From: Mycolicibacterium tokaiense
GTDB lineage: Bacteria > Actinomycetota > Actinomycetes > Mycobacteriales > Mycobacteriaceae
Length of the DNA: 64,000 nucleotides
Assembly: GCF_010725885.1 (NCBI RefSeq)
Contig: NZ_AP022600.1
Coordinates: forward strand, 1,736,001-1,800,000
Direction of reading: 5' to 3'
Position 1 is the first letter of the stretch; each line of letters starts with the position of its first letter. Shown here one piece after another: positions 1 through 9,401 of this stretch. Made by a program: the position numbers and the translations under genes. A model generated the notes under the pieces. The model saw nothing but the letters and a program-made list of their open reading frames with translations, did no database searches and was not told where the DNA came from.

Positions 1-1
1 C

Positions 2-913
2 CTCGCGGCCATGCTGTGGCGCAGCCTGAACCCGGAGATCGCGCCGCGGGCCCAGGTGCTGGTGCCGCCACTGAACTGGGACCCCGACGACGGCGACGCC
101 CAGGCCGTACTGACCACCCTGGCCACCAGTATCCGCTCAGGCCTGGCGGTACCCGCGCCGCTGGCCGATGTGATCGCCCAGGCCGACGCCGTGCACGGCC
201 CACTGCAGCCGGTATCGGCCGCGGCCGACAACAACGTGCAAGGCCGCATCGACGACGCGGTGGTGGGCCAACTCTCCGGCCAGCTGAGCCGGCTCTGGGG
301 CCTGACGGCGGCGCTGACCACCAACACCCAGACCGGTCTGACGGGTGTGGCCTACACCGCCCCGCTGCGGGAGGACATGCTGCGGGCGCTGAGCCAGTCC
401 GAGCCCGCGCCGTCGCGCAACGACCTGGCCCGGCGGCGCCTCGGCGTGGTCGGCGGCACCATCGATGACCTGTTCGGCGCCGTCACCATCGTCAATCCCG
501 GCGGTGCCTACACCCTGGCCACCGAGCGCAGTCCGCTGCCGCTGGCGCTGCGCAACGACCTCGCGGTGCCCATCCGGGTGCGCCTCGATCTGGCCGTGCC
601 CCCGGGGATGACGGTCGAGGACATCGGTGAGCAGGAACTGCCGCCGGGCTTCCTGCCGATCCGCGTGCCCATCGAAGTGCACTTCACCCAACGGGTGGCC
701 GTCGACGCCTCGCTGCGCACGCCCGGCGGGCTGCCGCTGGGCGAACCGGTGCGCCTGTCGGTCAACTCGAACGCCTACGGACAGGTGTTGTTCTTCATCA
801 CCCTGGCCGCGGGCGCAGTGCTGGCGCTGCTGACCGGACGCCGCCTGTGGCACCGGTTCCGCGGCCAACCCGACCGCGCCGATCTCGACCGTCCCGAGCC
901 GGGCCGCCCGTGA
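2..913 (+). CDS. C-terminal part of a large membrane-anchored protein (Rv3909-type, DUF6049), 5' truncated
   Basis: The frame is open from the window edge, so the start lies upstream and only about the last 303 residues are visible. One hydrophobic segment near the C-terminus (about 20 residues, nt 784-837) is followed by a basic tail, as expected for a protein exposed outside the cell and held by a C-terminal anchor. Position directly before murJ matches Rv3909 of M. tuberculosis. Its stop overlaps the murJ start in a GTGA, suggesting translational coupling. The function of this family is not established; a role with MurJ in envelope assembly is inference from position only. Confidence 0.75.
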   Translation, partial: LAAMLWRSLNPEIAPRAQVLVPPLNWDPDDGDAQAVLTTLATSIRSGLAVPAPLADVIAQADAVHGPLQPVSAAADNNVQGRIDDAVVGQLSGQLSRLWGLTAALTTNTQTGLTGVAYTAPLREDMLRALSQSEPAPSRNDLARRRLGVVGGTIDDLFGAVTIVNPGGAYTLATERSPLPLALRNDLAVPIRVRLDLAVPPGMTVEDIGEQELPPGFLPIRVPIEVHFTQRVAVDASLRTPGGLPLGEPVRLSVNSNAYGQVLFFITLAAGAVLALLTGRRLWHRFRGQPDRADLDRPEPGRP

Positions 914-3900
914 GCACCACCGGACGTCAACCACCCCAGCGGATCCCGGCGCGGCCGGAGCCGCCCCGCCGCCCGCCGCCCCCGCAGCCTGCCCGCCCCC
1001 AACCCGTCTACGTCAAACGCACCCCCGCCACCAAGGCGGTGCGCGCCGAACTGTCCGACGCGGCGGTGGTCTCGCGGTCCTGGGGCATGGCGTTCGCGAC
1101 GCTGATCAGCCGGATCACCGGTTTCATCCGTATCGTGTTGCTGGCCGCGATCCTGGGCGCTGCCCTGTCGAGCACGTTCACCGTGGCCAACCAGTTGCCC
1201 AACATGATCGCCGCGCTGGTGCTCGAAGCCACCTTCACCGCGATCTTCGTGCCGGTGCTCACCCGTGCCGAGCGCGACGATCCCGACGGTGGAGCGGCGT
1301 TCGTCCGACGGCTGGTCACCCTGGCCACCGCGCTGCTGCTGGCCACCACGGTGCTCTCGGTGCTCGGCGCGCCGCTGCTGGTCCGGTTGATGCTCGGCGA
1401 CGACCCGCAGGTCAACGAACCGCTGACCACCGCATTCGCGTATCTGCTCCTGCCGCAGGTGATCTTCTACGGTCTGGCCTCGGTGTTCATGGCAATCCTG
1501 AACACCCGCAACGTCTTCGGCGCCCCCGCGTGGGCACCGGTGGTGAACAACGTCGTCGCGATCGCCACCCTCGGGGTGTATCTGCTGGTACCGGGTGAGC
1601 TGTCGGTGGACCCGGTGCAGATGGGCAACGCCAAGCTCCTGGTCCTGGGTATCGGCACCACGCTGGGCGTGGTGGCGCAGACCGCGATCCTGTACGCCGC
1701 GATCCGCAGGCAGCGGATCAGCCTGCGGCCGCTGTGGGGCATCGACGAGCGCCTCAAGCGTTTCGGCGCGATGGCCTCGGCGATGGTGCTCTACGTGCTG
1801 ATCAGCCAGGTCGGCCTGGTGATCGGCAACCAGATCGCCAGCACCGCAGCGGCTTCCGGGCCGGCCATCTACAGCTACACGTGGCTGGTGCTGCAACTGC
1901 CCTTCGGCATCATCGGCGTGACAGTGCTCACGGTGGTGATGCCCCGACTCTCCCGCAACGCCGCCGCCAACGACACCAAGGCCGTGCTGGCCGACCTGTC
2001 GCTGGCCACCCGGCTGACGATGATCACCCTGATCCCCATCGTCGCGGTGATGACCGTGGGCGGCACGGCGATCGGCAGTGCACTGTTCGCTTACGGCAAC
2101 TTCGGGCAGGTCGACGCGAACTACCTGGGCCTGGCCATCGCCATGTCGGCGTTCACCCTGATCCCCTATGCGCTGGTGCTGCTGCAGCTGCGGGTGTTCT
2201 ACGCCAGGGAACAGCCGTGGACCCCGATCGCGGTCATCGTTCTCATCACCGTGGTCAAGATCGCCGCGTCGTTGGCCGCCCCGCACCTGACCGACGATCA
2301 GGAGCTGGTCGCCGGCTATCTGGGCCTGGCCAACGGTCTGGGGTTCCTGGCCGGCGCCGTCCTGGGCCACGTGCTGCTGCGCCGCACCCTGGTCCCGCGC
2401 CGGCAGCGGCTGCTGGAGCTGCCGGTGGTGCGCACCATCCTGGTCACGCTCACAGCGTCGTTGCTGGCCGCGCTGGTGGGCGTGGTGGCCGATCAGCTGC
2501 TGGGGCTGGAGTCGCTGACCGAACGGGCCGGTCCGGCGGGTTCGCTGCTGCGGCTGTTCCTGCTGGCCGTGGTGATGCTGGGAATCGTGGCGGTGGTGCT
2601 GGTGTGGGCGAAGGTCCCGGAAGCGATGGCAGCGATGGCGGTGGTGTTGCGCCGAATGAGACCCGGTACCGACCGCCTCGACCCCGCATCCACGCCGGCA
2701 GCGGTCCCGTACCCTGAGCACAGGAATCTGCCGGGCGCACGGTCTGACCGTGCGCCGGCACAGCACAGCGGAATGGGTAGAGAACCGATGGCGAGCGACG
2801 AGAACTCGGGCAACCCCGACACTGGGGCCCCGACGACCAAGTTGCCCCGGCAATCGGCCGATGACTTCCAGCCCGACTTCGCCGCCGACGTCGAGCCGAA
2901 GACGGCGCGGGTGGGTTCCGTCCCGGAGCCGGAACCCCCTAATCGACCCAACGCCGACTTCGCCGGCGATCCGACCCGCGAGCCCATGGCCTTCGACGCC
3001 CCGCGCGAGCCTGCCATGGACGGCGCCGACAACGACGACGACGTCCACCTGATCCCGGGCGCCAGCATCGCCGGCGGCCGGTACCGCCTGCTGGTGTTCC
3101 ACGGCGGGCCGCCGCATCTTCAGTTCTGGCAGGCGCTGGACACCGCACTGGACCGCCAGGTGGCGTTGACGTTCATCGATCCGGACGGCACACTGCCCGG
3201 CGACGAACTCGATGCCACTCTGAGCCGCACCCTGAAGCTGTCCGGGATCGACCTGCCCGGCCTGGCCCGTGTGCTGGACGTCGCCCGCAGTGGGTCGGGT
3301 GGGCTGGTGGTCTCGGAGTGGATCCGCGGCGGGTCGCTGCAGGAGGTGGCCGACACCGCCCCGTCGGCCATCGGCGGTGCACGGGCCATCCAGTCGCTGG
3401 CTGCGGCGGCGGAGGCCGCCCACCAGGCGGGGGTGGCACTGGCCATCGACCATCCCAGCCGCGTGCGGGTCAGCATCGAAGGCGATGTGGCGCTGGCATT
3501 CCCGGCCACCCTGCGGGATGCCAGCCCCGAGGCGGACATCCGGGGTATCGGAGCGGCGCTCTACGCGCTGCTGATCAACCGTTGGCCCCTGCCCGAGCGC
3601 GGCACCCCCAGCGGACTCAGCGCCGCGGACACCGACCCCGCAGGCAACGCGGTGGAACCGGCAACCGTGGACCGCGACATCCCCTTCCCCATCTCGGCGG
3701 CAGCGGTCCGCTCGGTGCAGCCCAATGGTGGGATTCGCAGCGCCGCAACACTGTTGAACCTTCTCCAGCAGGCCACCGCGGAGGCCGACCGGACAGATCT
3801 GCTGGATCCGGTACCCGCTGACCCGCGGCCGTCGGGTCGGGCCCGGGAAACCGAACCTGCGCCGAACAGCCGCAGGCGCCGCGGGGTGCTGATCGGTGTC

Positions 3901-4509
3901 GGTGCGGCGGCAGTGGTGATCGTGGTGGCGCTGGTGCTGCTGGCCACGGTGCTCAGCCGCATCTTCGGCGACGTCGGCGGCCCCAGCATCGGCGACCAGT
4001 TGGGGCTCAACCCGCCGTCGGAGGAGTCCTCGGGCACCTCGGCCGCCGCGGCTCCCGGCCAGACCGTCCAACCCGTGTCCGCCACCGTCTTCTCCCCGGC
4101 CGGCGGCGCCGACAACCCCGACCAGGCATCCGCGGCCATCGACGGCGACAGTGCCACCGGCTGGCCGACCGACACCTACTCCGACCCTGACCCCTTCCCC
4201 AGCTTCAAGAACGGCGTCGGGCTGATCCTCACGCTGCCCTCGCCCACCCGGGTGGCCACCGTGGAACTCGAGGTACCGAGCACCGGAACCCAGATCCAGA
4301 TCCGTTCCGCGGCCACGGCCTCCCCGGCGACGCTGGAGGACACCACGGTGCTGACCCAGCCGCAGACCATGCAGACCGGCGAGAACACCATCGAGGTGAA
4401 CGCCGAGGCACCCACCACGTATCTGGTGGTGTGGATCTCGAAGATGGGTACCACCGACGGTCAGAGCCGCACCGACCTGAACAACATCGTGGTCAGGGCC
4501 GCTTCCTGA
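910..4509 (+). CDS. murJ: MurJ/MviN lipid II flippase fused to a pseudokinase and an extracellular C-terminal domain
   Basis: 1199 residues from the GTG that overlaps the upstream stop. Residues about 47-577 are the multi-spanning MOP-family flippase domain that moves lipid II across the inner membrane. A low-complexity acidic linker follows, then about residues 720-890 form a kinase-like fold lacking recognisable HRD and DFG motifs, hence a pseudokinase. A single membrane span lies near 991-1017, and the last about 145 residues resemble a carbohydrate-binding (discoidin/galactose-binding-like) domain. In M. tuberculosis the pseudokinase is phosphorylated by PknB and then binds FhaA; pknB and fhaA are both in this window. 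Length is close to the 1184 residues of Rv3910. Upstream in-frame starts exist but would overlap the previous gene heavily. Confidence 0.95.
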   Translation: MSTTGRQPPQRIPARPEPPRRPPPPQPARPQPVYVKRTPATKAVRAELSDAAVVSRSWGMAFATLISRITGFIRIVLLAAILGAALSSTFTVANQLPNMIAALVLEATFTAIFVPVLTRAERDDPDGGAAFVRRLVTLATALLLATTVLSVLGAPLLVRLMLGDDPQVNEPLTTAFAYLLLPQVIFYGLASVFMAILNTRNVFGAPAWAPVVNNVVAIATLGVYLLVPGELSVDPVQMGNAKLLVLGIGTTLGVVAQTAILYAAIRRQRISLRPLWGIDERLKRFGAMASAMVLYVLISQVGLVIGNQIASTAAASGPAIYSYTWLVLQLPFGIIGVTVLTVVMPRLSRNAAANDTKAVLADLSLATRLTMITLIPIVAVMTVGGTAIGSALFAYGNFGQVDANYLGLAIAMSAFTLIPYALVLLQLRVFYAREQPWTPIAVIVLITVVKIAASLAAPHLTDDQELVAGYLGLANGLGFLAGAVLGHVLLRRTLVPRRQRLLELPVVRTILVTLTASLLAALVGVVADQLLGLESLTERAGPAGSLLRLFLLAVVMLGIVAVVLVWAKVPEAMAAMAVVLRRMRPGTDRLDPASTPAAVPYPEHRNLPGARSDRAPAQHSGMGREPMASDENSGNPDTGAPTTKLPRQSADDFQPDFAADVEPKTARVGSVPEPEPPNRPNADFAGDPTREPMAFDAPREPAMDGADNDDDVHLIPGASIAGGRYRLLVFHGGPPHLQFWQALDTALDRQVALTFIDPDGTLPGDELDATLSRTLKLSGIDLPGLARVLDVARSGSGGLVVSEWIRGGSLQEVADTAPSAIGGARAIQSLAAAAEAAHQAGVALAIDHPSRVRVSIEGDVALAFPATLRDASPEADIRGIGAALYALLINRWPLPERGTPSGLSAADTDPAGNAVEPATVDRDIPFPISAAAVRSVQPNGGIRSAATLLNLLQQATAEADRTDLLDPVPADPRPSGRARETEPAPNSRRRRGVLIGVGAAAVVIVVALVLLATVLSRIFGDVGGPSIGDQLGLNPPSEESSGTSAAAAPGQTVQPVSATVFSPAGGADNPDQASAAIDGDSATGWPTDTYSDPDPFPSFKNGVGLILTLPSPTRVATVELEVPSTGTQIQIRSAATASPATLEDTTVLTQPQTMQTGENTIEVNAEAPTTYLVVWISKMGTTDGQSRTDLNNIVVRAAS

Positions 4510-4573
4510 GCTGTGCACAGGCCGGCGCCCCGGTGAAGTGTCCGGCGCCGGCCGGGGTCCTAGCGTCCCTGGC

Positions 4574-5122
4574 GTGCCCAGCTCCACCGCAGACCACGCC
4601 CGCGCCGACGCCGACCTGCTGGCCGCCCACGCCGCCGGCGACCCGGATGCCTTCGCCGTGCTGTTCCACCGCTACCACGCGCCGCTGACCCGCTTCGCCC
4701 GCAGGCACTGCCGCAGCCCCGAGGACGCCGCCGACGCCGTGCAGGAGGCCATGCTGGCGGTGCACCGCGGCGCCCCTGGCTTCCGCAGTCACGCCACCGT
4801 GAGCACCTGGTTGTTCCGGATCGTGTCGCACAAGTGCATCGACCTGCGCCGCCGCGACCTGCGCCGGCTGACCGTGGACCCCGCTGAGGTGCTGGTCATC
4901 GACCCCACCGAGGCCATCCCGACGGCTCACCTGGTGCATCTGGCCCTGGGCCTGGTGCCGGTGGATCAACGGGCCGCGGTGGTGCTGGTGGACATGCTGG
5001 GCTACCCGGTGGCCGATGCCGCCCGGCTGCTGGAGATTCCCACCAACACGGTCAAGAGCCGGTGCGCGCGGGGGCGCGCCAAGCTGTCGGCCCTGCTTCA
5101 GGCGGCCGGTGCGGGACACTGA
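4574..5122 (+). CDS. sigM: ECF RNA polymerase sigma factor SigM
   Basis: 182 residues from GTG 4574; a GTG at 4538 would give 194. I prefer 4574 because a TAGCGT -10-like hexamer (4561-4566) ends 7 nt before it, the spacing of a leaderless mycobacterial transcript. Region 2 (ALFHRYHAPLTRFARRHC, then a DAVQEAM segment) and region 4 (the VADAARLLEIPTNTVKSR helix-turn-helix) are both present and the C-terminus looks complete. SigM is a low-activity ECF factor that in M. tuberculosis controls ESX and secreted-factor genes. The gene sits between murJ and rsmA as in other mycobacteria. Its usual antagonist next door lacks a domain (see rsmA). Confidence 0.9.
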   Translation: MPSSTADHARADADLLAAHAAGDPDAFAVLFHRYHAPLTRFARRHCRSPEDAADAVQEAMLAVHRGAPGFRSHATVSTWLFRIVSHKCIDLRRRDLRRLTVDPAEVLVIDPTEAIPTAHLVHLALGLVPVDQRAAVVLVDMLGYPVADAARLLEIPTNTVKSRCARGRAKLSALLQAAGAGH

Positions 5123-5126
5123 GGGG

Positions 5127-5612
5127 GTGCAGTCGGAGCCACCCGCCCACGCCGTCCGTCCGCCGGGCACGCGCCTGCGGACCGCCGGCGTGCTGGCCGG
5201 CGTGTCGGCCATCGCCGTCGCGGTCGCGGTGGCGGTGCCCTCGCTGGGCGGTGATCCGGCACCGGCCGCCGGCACCGTGGTCACTGCGCGGTCACTGACG
5301 GTCACGGTGCCGCAGAACCGCGTGCCGCTGTCCGAGGACGAGCTGGCCGCGCTGCTGGGCACCCCGGCGGAGCTGGGCCCCCTGGGGGCGGCCCCACGGC
5401 TGTCATCGTGTCTGGACGGGTTGGGGTACGGCTCGGGCACCGCCGTTCTGGGTGCGCGCCCTGTCGAGATCAACGGCCGACCCGCGGTGGTCCTGCTGCT
5501 GCCGGGCGACGACGCCGCCGTGGCGGCCGCGCTGGCGGTGTCACCGCAGTGCAGCGCCGCGGATACCGGTCTGTTTGCTGAGACCTCGGTGCGCCGGGTA
5601 CCCGCACCATGA
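5127..5612 (+). CDS. rsmA: Anti-sigma-M factor RsmA, short form lacking the cytoplasmic anti-sigma domain
   Basis: About 161 residues from GTG 5127, four bases after the sigM stop; a GTG at 5109 is an alternative that overlaps sigM. The protein begins almost directly with a membrane span (about residues 17-35, alanine/valine rich). The extracellular part carries the conserved end of the family (a LSSCLDGLGY motif and a C-SAADTGL motif). As I recall, Rv3912 has about 254 residues, with roughly 90-100 cytoplasmic residues before the span that bind SigM. That portion is absent, and no frame between sigM and this start could encode it because sigM itself is intact to its C-terminus. Whether the product still restrains SigM is doubtful. 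Confidence 0.75.
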   Translation: MQSEPPAHAVRPPGTRLRTAGVLAGVSAIAVAVAVAVPSLGGDPAPAAGTVVTARSLTVTVPQNRVPLSEDELAALLGTPAELGPLGAAPRLSSCLDGLGYGSGTAVLGARPVEINGRPAVVLLLPGDDAAVAAALAVSPQCSAADTGLFAETSVRRVPAP

Positions 5613-5633
5613 CCCGGACGTCGCGGCGCACCG

Positions 5634-5660
5634 GGGAACAGCCCCGCCTACCCTGTTGTT
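5634..5660 (+). promoter_or_regulatory. Possible SigH-type promoter of trxB-trxC
   Basis: GGGAACA at 5634-5640 and TGTT at 5657-5660 are separated by 16 nt, matching the GGAAYA / SGTT pattern of the redox-stress sigma factor SigH. SigH control of trxB2-trxC is established in M. tuberculosis. The match is short, so this is a plausible site and not proof. Confidence 0.45.
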
Positions 5661-5720
5661 ACAGAACCAGACGATTCGCCACCGATGCGCGCATCGTCGA
5701 CATGTGTGAGAAAGGCCCGC

Positions 5721-6713
5721 ATGACTGAGTCCCAGAAGGACGTCAAGTCCATCCACGACGTCATCATCATCGGTTCCGGCCCCGCCGGTTACACCGCGGC
5801 CGTTTACACCGCGAGGGCGAACCTGTCCCCTGTTGTGTTCGAGGGGACGTCGTTCGGCGGCGCGCTGATGACCACCACGGAAGTCGAGAACTTCCCCGGT
5901 TTCAAGAACGGCATCATGGGCCCCGAGCTCATGGACGAGATGCGGGAGCAGGCGCTGCGGTTCGGCGCCGACCTGCAGATGGAAGACATCGAGTCGGTGG
6001 ATTTCACCGGCCCCGTCAAGGTCGTGACCACCGCCGGCGGTGAGGTGTACCGCGCCCGCGCGGTCATCCTGGCCATGGGCGCGGCAGCGCGCTACCTGGG
6101 TGTGCCCGGGGAGCAGGAGCTGCTGGGGCGCGGCGTCAGCGCGTGCGCCACCTGCGACGGATTCTTCTTCCGCGACCAGGACATCGCCGTCATCGGCGGC
6201 GGCGACTCGGCCATGGAGGAAGCCACCTTCCTGACCAAGTTCGCCCGCAGCGTGACGCTGGTACACCGCCGCGACGAGTTCCGTGCCTCCAGGATCATGC
6301 TGGAACGCGCCCAGGCCAACGACAAGATCCGCTTCCTGACCAACACGGCCGTGGTGGCCGTGGAGGGTGAGGGCACCGTCAGCGGCCTGCGGGTACGCGA
6401 CACCGTGAGCGGGGAGGAGTCCACCCTGGCCGTGACCGGCGTCTTCGTCGCCATCGGCCACGATCCCCGCTCGGCGCTGGTCCGGGGCGTCGTCGACCTC
6501 GACCCCGAGGGCTACGTGCTGACAAAGGGCCGCACCACCGCCACCTCGGTGGAAGGGGTGTTCGCCGCCGGTGACCTGGTGGACCACACCTACCGGCAGG
6601 CCATCACCGCTGCCGGGATGGGCTGTTCGGCGGCCATCGACGCCGAACGCTGGCTCACCGACACCCCGGCCCCCAGCGAAGAATCCACCGACCTGATTGG
6701 AGCACCTCAATGA
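5721..6713 (+). CDS. trxB: Thioredoxin reductase
   Basis: 330 residues from ATG 5721, chosen because a GAGAAAGG ribosome-binding site lies at 5708-5715; the upstream in-frame start lacks one. It reduces oxidised thioredoxin with NADPH. The FAD-binding [10 protein letters not shown] motif is near residue 20, the redox pair is C142-ATC-C145 followed by DGFFF, the NADPH site [10 protein letters not shown] follows, and the second FAD motif AAGDL is near the C-terminus. The stop overlaps the trxC start (ATGA), so the two are translated together. Reading direction and neighbours match Rv3913. Confidence 0.97.
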   Translation: MTESQKDVKSIHDVIIIGSGPAGYTAAVYTARANLSPVVFEGTSFGGALMTTTEVENFPGFKNGIMGPELMDEMREQALRFGADLQMEDIESVDFTGPVKVVTTAGGEVYRARAVILAMGAAARYLGVPGEQELLGRGVSACATCDGFFFRDQDIAVIGGGDSAMEEATFLTKFARSVTLVHRRDEFRASRIMLERAQANDKIRFLTNTAVVAVEGEGTVSGLRVRDTVSGEESTLAVTGVFVAIGHDPRSALVRGVVDLDPEGYVLTKGRTTATSVEGVFAAGDLVDHTYRQAITAAGMGCSAAIDAERWLTDTPAPSEESTDLIGAPQ

Positions 6714-7039
6714 GCGACAACACCGTGACCGTGTCCGACGACTCGTTCGCCGACGACGTCCTGGCCAGCAGCACACCGGTACTGGTCGACTTCTGGGCGA
6801 CGTGGTGCGGGCCGTGCAAGATGGTGGCCCCGGTGCTCGAGGAGATCGCCAGCGAGAAGGCCGGCAAGTTGACGGTGGCCAAGCTCGATGTGGATGCCAA
6901 TCCGGAGACCGCCCGGGACTTCCAGGTGGTGTCCATTCCGACGATGATCCTGTTCCAGAACGGCGAGGCCGTGAAGCGGATCGTGGGCGCCAAGGGCAAG
7001 GCCGCGCTGCTGCGCGAACTCGGCGACGTCGTTTCCTGA
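6710..7039 (+). CDS. trxC: Thioredoxin
   Basis: 109 residues with the classic WCGPCK active site (C33 and C36) and the conserved cis-proline loop (VSIPT). It is the small disulfide reductant recycled by TrxB, with which it overlaps by four bases. A strong hairpin follows at 7056-7084, closing the two-gene unit. Equivalent to Rv3914 of M. tuberculosis, which names it trxC; many annotations use trxA. Confidence 0.97.
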   Translation: MSDNTVTVSDDSFADDVLASSTPVLVDFWATWCGPCKMVAPVLEEIASEKAGKLTVAKLDVDANPETARDFQVVSIPTMILFQNGEAVKRIVGAKGKAALLRELGDVVS

Positions 7040-7055
7040 ATTCATTTTTGTCGGC

Positions 7056-7084
7056 AGCGCGCGTGCCCCGGCGGCACGCGCGCT
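7056..7084 (+). terminator. Hairpin terminator after trxB-trxC
   Basis: A perfect 12-bp inverted repeat (AGCGCGCGTGCC and its complement) with a 5-nt loop starts 16 nt after the trxC stop. No T-tract follows, which is common for mycobacterial terminators. Confidence 0.65.
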
Positions 7085-7194
7085 CGCCTGGCGTTTTCCG
7101 GAAACGGGCGCCGGTCTGAGACAATACTGACTAGTCTTCCTGCCCTGGTTGGCTGCTTCTTCGGCCGCCTACCACCGTGACCGAAGGGCCCTAC

Positions 7195-8421
7195 ATGTCG
7201 AGTCCGCCCCGCGGAGAAGCCGGTGACGCCTTGCGTCTCGGCGATCGTGGTGTCGCGGTTGCCGAGATCAGGGGTGCACTTGGCGCACTGGGTCTGATCC
7301 AGAACCCCGACGACGATCTGACGACTGGCCGCCACGTCGCGGCCGACGTCTTCGACTCCGATCTCGACCATGCTGTGCGCGATTTCCAGCAGCGCCGCGG
7401 CCTCTTGGTGGATGGCATCGTCGGAGAGGCGACCTACCGCGCCCTGAAGGAAGCGTCCTACCGACTGGGTGCGCGCACACTGCATCACCAATTCGGAGCG
7501 CCGATGTACGGCGACGACGTCGCCACCCTGCAGGCCCGCCTGCAGGATCTCGGCTTCTACACCGGCATGGTGGACGGCCACTTCGGCCTGCAAACCCACA
7601 CTGCGCTGAGTTCGTATCAGCGGGAGTACGGGTTGGCCTCTGACGGCATCTGCGGTCCGGAGACTCTGCGGTCGCTGTACTTCCTGGGCGCCCGGGTCAC
7701 CGGTGGCTCGCCGCATGCCATCCACGAAGAGGAACAGGTGCGGCGTTCCGGGCCCAAGCTGTCCGGCAAGCGCATCATCATCGATCCGGGCCGCGGCGGT
7801 GCCGATCACGGTCTGATCACCCAGGGCCCCGATGGTCCGATCAGCGAAGCAGATATTTTGTGGGACTTGGCAAGTCGGCTCGAAGGCCGTATGACGGCCA
7901 TCGGCATGGAGACGTTCCTGTCCCGGCCCGCCAACCACAGTCCCTCGGACGCCGAGCGCGCGGCGACCGCCAACGCGGTGGGCGCCGATCTGATGATCAG
8001 CCTGCGCTGCGACACCCAGGCCAGCCCCGCCGCCAACGGTGTGGCCACCTTCCACTTCGGCAACTCACACGGCTCGGTGTCCACCATCGGCCGCAATCTG
8101 GCCAGCTTCATCGAGCGTGAAGTGGTGGCGCGCACCGGTTTACGCGATTGCCGCACTCACGGTCGGACATGGGACCTGCTCCGATTGACGCGGATGCCCA
8201 CGGTCCAGGTGGACATCGGCTACATCACCAATCCCCGCGACCGGGCGATGCTGGTGTCCGCACAGACCCGCGACGCCATCGCCGAAGGCATTCTCGCGGC
8301 CGTGAAGCGGCTGTATCTTTTGGGCAAAAACGACCGTCCCACAGGCACTTTCACGTTCGCCGAGCTCCTGGCCCACGAAGCGGCCATGGGTCAGGCGGCA
8401 GCTCGCGTCAGCGGTTCCTGA
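7195..8421 (+). CDS. cwlM: CwlM, amidase-like regulator of peptidoglycan precursor synthesis
   Basis: 408 residues from ATG 7195; the GTG at 7177 would add six residues not shared with Rv3915 as I recall it. Two peptidoglycan-binding repeats lie at about 15-80 and 95-165, followed by an N-acetylmuramoyl-L-alanine amidase (amidase_3) fold at about 190-390. The zinc-binding histidine expected in the GHGG motif is arginine (R200 in DPGRGG), and the later SIH motif reads SLR, so hydrolysis is unlikely. In mycobacteria CwlM is a PknB substrate that, when phosphorylated, activates MurA; the threonine-rich TGTFTF segment near the C-terminus is where phosphorylation has been reported. Convergent with the next gene, overlapping by 14 nt. 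Confidence 0.93.
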   Translation: MSSPPRGEAGDALRLGDRGVAVAEIRGALGALGLIQNPDDDLTTGRHVAADVFDSDLDHAVRDFQQRRGLLVDGIVGEATYRALKEASYRLGARTLHHQFGAPMYGDDVATLQARLQDLGFYTGMVDGHFGLQTHTALSSYQREYGLASDGICGPETLRSLYFLGARVTGGSPHAIHEEEQVRRSGPKLSGKRIIIDPGRGGADHGLITQGPDGPISEADILWDLASRLEGRMTAIGMETFLSRPANHSPSDAERAATANAVGADLMISLRCDTQASPAANGVATFHFGNSHGSVSTIGRNLASFIEREVVARTGLRDCRTHGRTWDLLRLTRMPTVQVDIGYITNPRDRAMLVSAQTRDAIAEGILAAVKRLYLLGKNDRPTGTFTFAELLAHEAAMGQAAARVSGS

Positions 8422-9175
8422 CCATCCGCTGGCCCACCTGAGCAACCCGGCCTGCACCGGCACCGGCGCCCACGGGCACCTGCATCTGCGCGCTCTCCAG
8501 CAGTCGCTCCAGCGCCGCTTCCACCTCGGCCTTCCAGCCCAGCCCCTTGTCCAGCTCCAACCGCAGCCGGGGGAAGTAGCGGTGTGGAGACACCACAACG
8601 AATCCGACCTCCTGGAGGAAGTCGGCCTCGATCATGCACTGCTCCACCGCGCAGTCTCCCAACGCCTGCACCACCGGGTCCAGGGTCGGGTCGGCCATTG
8701 CGGGATCCAGTAGCTCGACGGTGTCGGGGGTACGGCCGAAGGCCTCGAGCGCGCGGACGCCACGGCGCACCATCTCGGTGACCACCTGCGCCACCAAGCT
8801 GTGCGCCAGGCCTTCGGCATCGGGACCGGGTTCGACTGCCATCGACGTCAGCAGTACCGCGTCGGCGCTCACCGGAGCGGTCGGAAAACGCTGAGCGCGT
8901 GGCACGGCGTAGGGCGGCGCGTAGAGGATGTAGCCCAGGCAGGGCAGCTCGGAGTCGTCTTCGTCACCGGTCCCCGCCGCGGTGGCCACCTGACCGCATG
9001 ACCCCCACTCGAGCATGACCATCGACAGCCACGCTTCCTTCTCGAACTCCGGATCGGTCAGGTGATCCTCGCCGGCGGCCGTCTCCGGTTCCATCTCCCA
9101 GAACACACACCGGCGCGCGTGCTTGGGCAGCTGCTCGAACGCTTCGAGACGGAGCGGCGATATACGAGCAGACAC
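8408..9175 (-). CDS. Conserved Rv3916c-type protein, possibly GNAT-acetyltransferase-like
   Basis: 255 residues starting at ATG 9175. The sequence is acidic, with a LLTSMAVEPG stretch and a following amphipathic helix that resemble the acetyl-CoA-binding strand and helix of GNAT proteins, but I see no complete catalytic signature. It is conserved at this place between cwlM and parB in mycobacteria. Function unknown; an acetyltransferase role is a fold-level guess. No signal peptide or membrane span is visible. Confidence 0.7.
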   Translation of the reverse strand: MSARISPLRLEAFEQLPKHARRCVFWEMEPETAAGEDHLTDPEFEKEAWLSMVMLEWGSCGQVATAAGTGDEDDSELPCLGYILYAPPYAVPRAQRFPTAPVSADAVLLTSMAVEPGPDAEGLAHSLVAQVVTEMVRRGVRALEAFGRTPDTVELLDPAMADPTLDPVVQALGDCAVEQCMIEADFLQEVGFVVVSPHRYFPRLRLELDKGLGWKAEVEAALERLLESAQMQVPVGAGAGAGRVAQVGQRMVRNR

Positions 9176-9401
9176 TTAGCTTCCCGAGCCTTTCTGCGGT
9201 GCGAGCCCCTCCAGGATAGGAGAAAATCGCCGCACCCGGCCATGAGCCATCGCCATTGCGGGAACCCCGGCCCGTTGATCGCGAAACAGGTTGCGGTACA
9301 ACTGATTTGCCCACTGCTCGGGAAATGTGGCGCTGCCGAAACCCGCTGGCGTCACAGTGACGTTTCTCCCCCGGGTCCCTGGTCACCGGAAAACAGCATC
9401 A

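Noticed and set aside
775..4587. Very long open frame on the minus strand (1270 codons)
   Set aside because: It is the GC-rich mirror of murJ: composition is dominated by Arg/Gly/His/Gln, there are no domain motifs and no ribosome-binding site.
9176..9401. Possible small gene between the Rv3916c-like gene and parB
   Set aside because: No frame has a credible start site or recognisable product; the stretch is adequate as promoter and terminator space.
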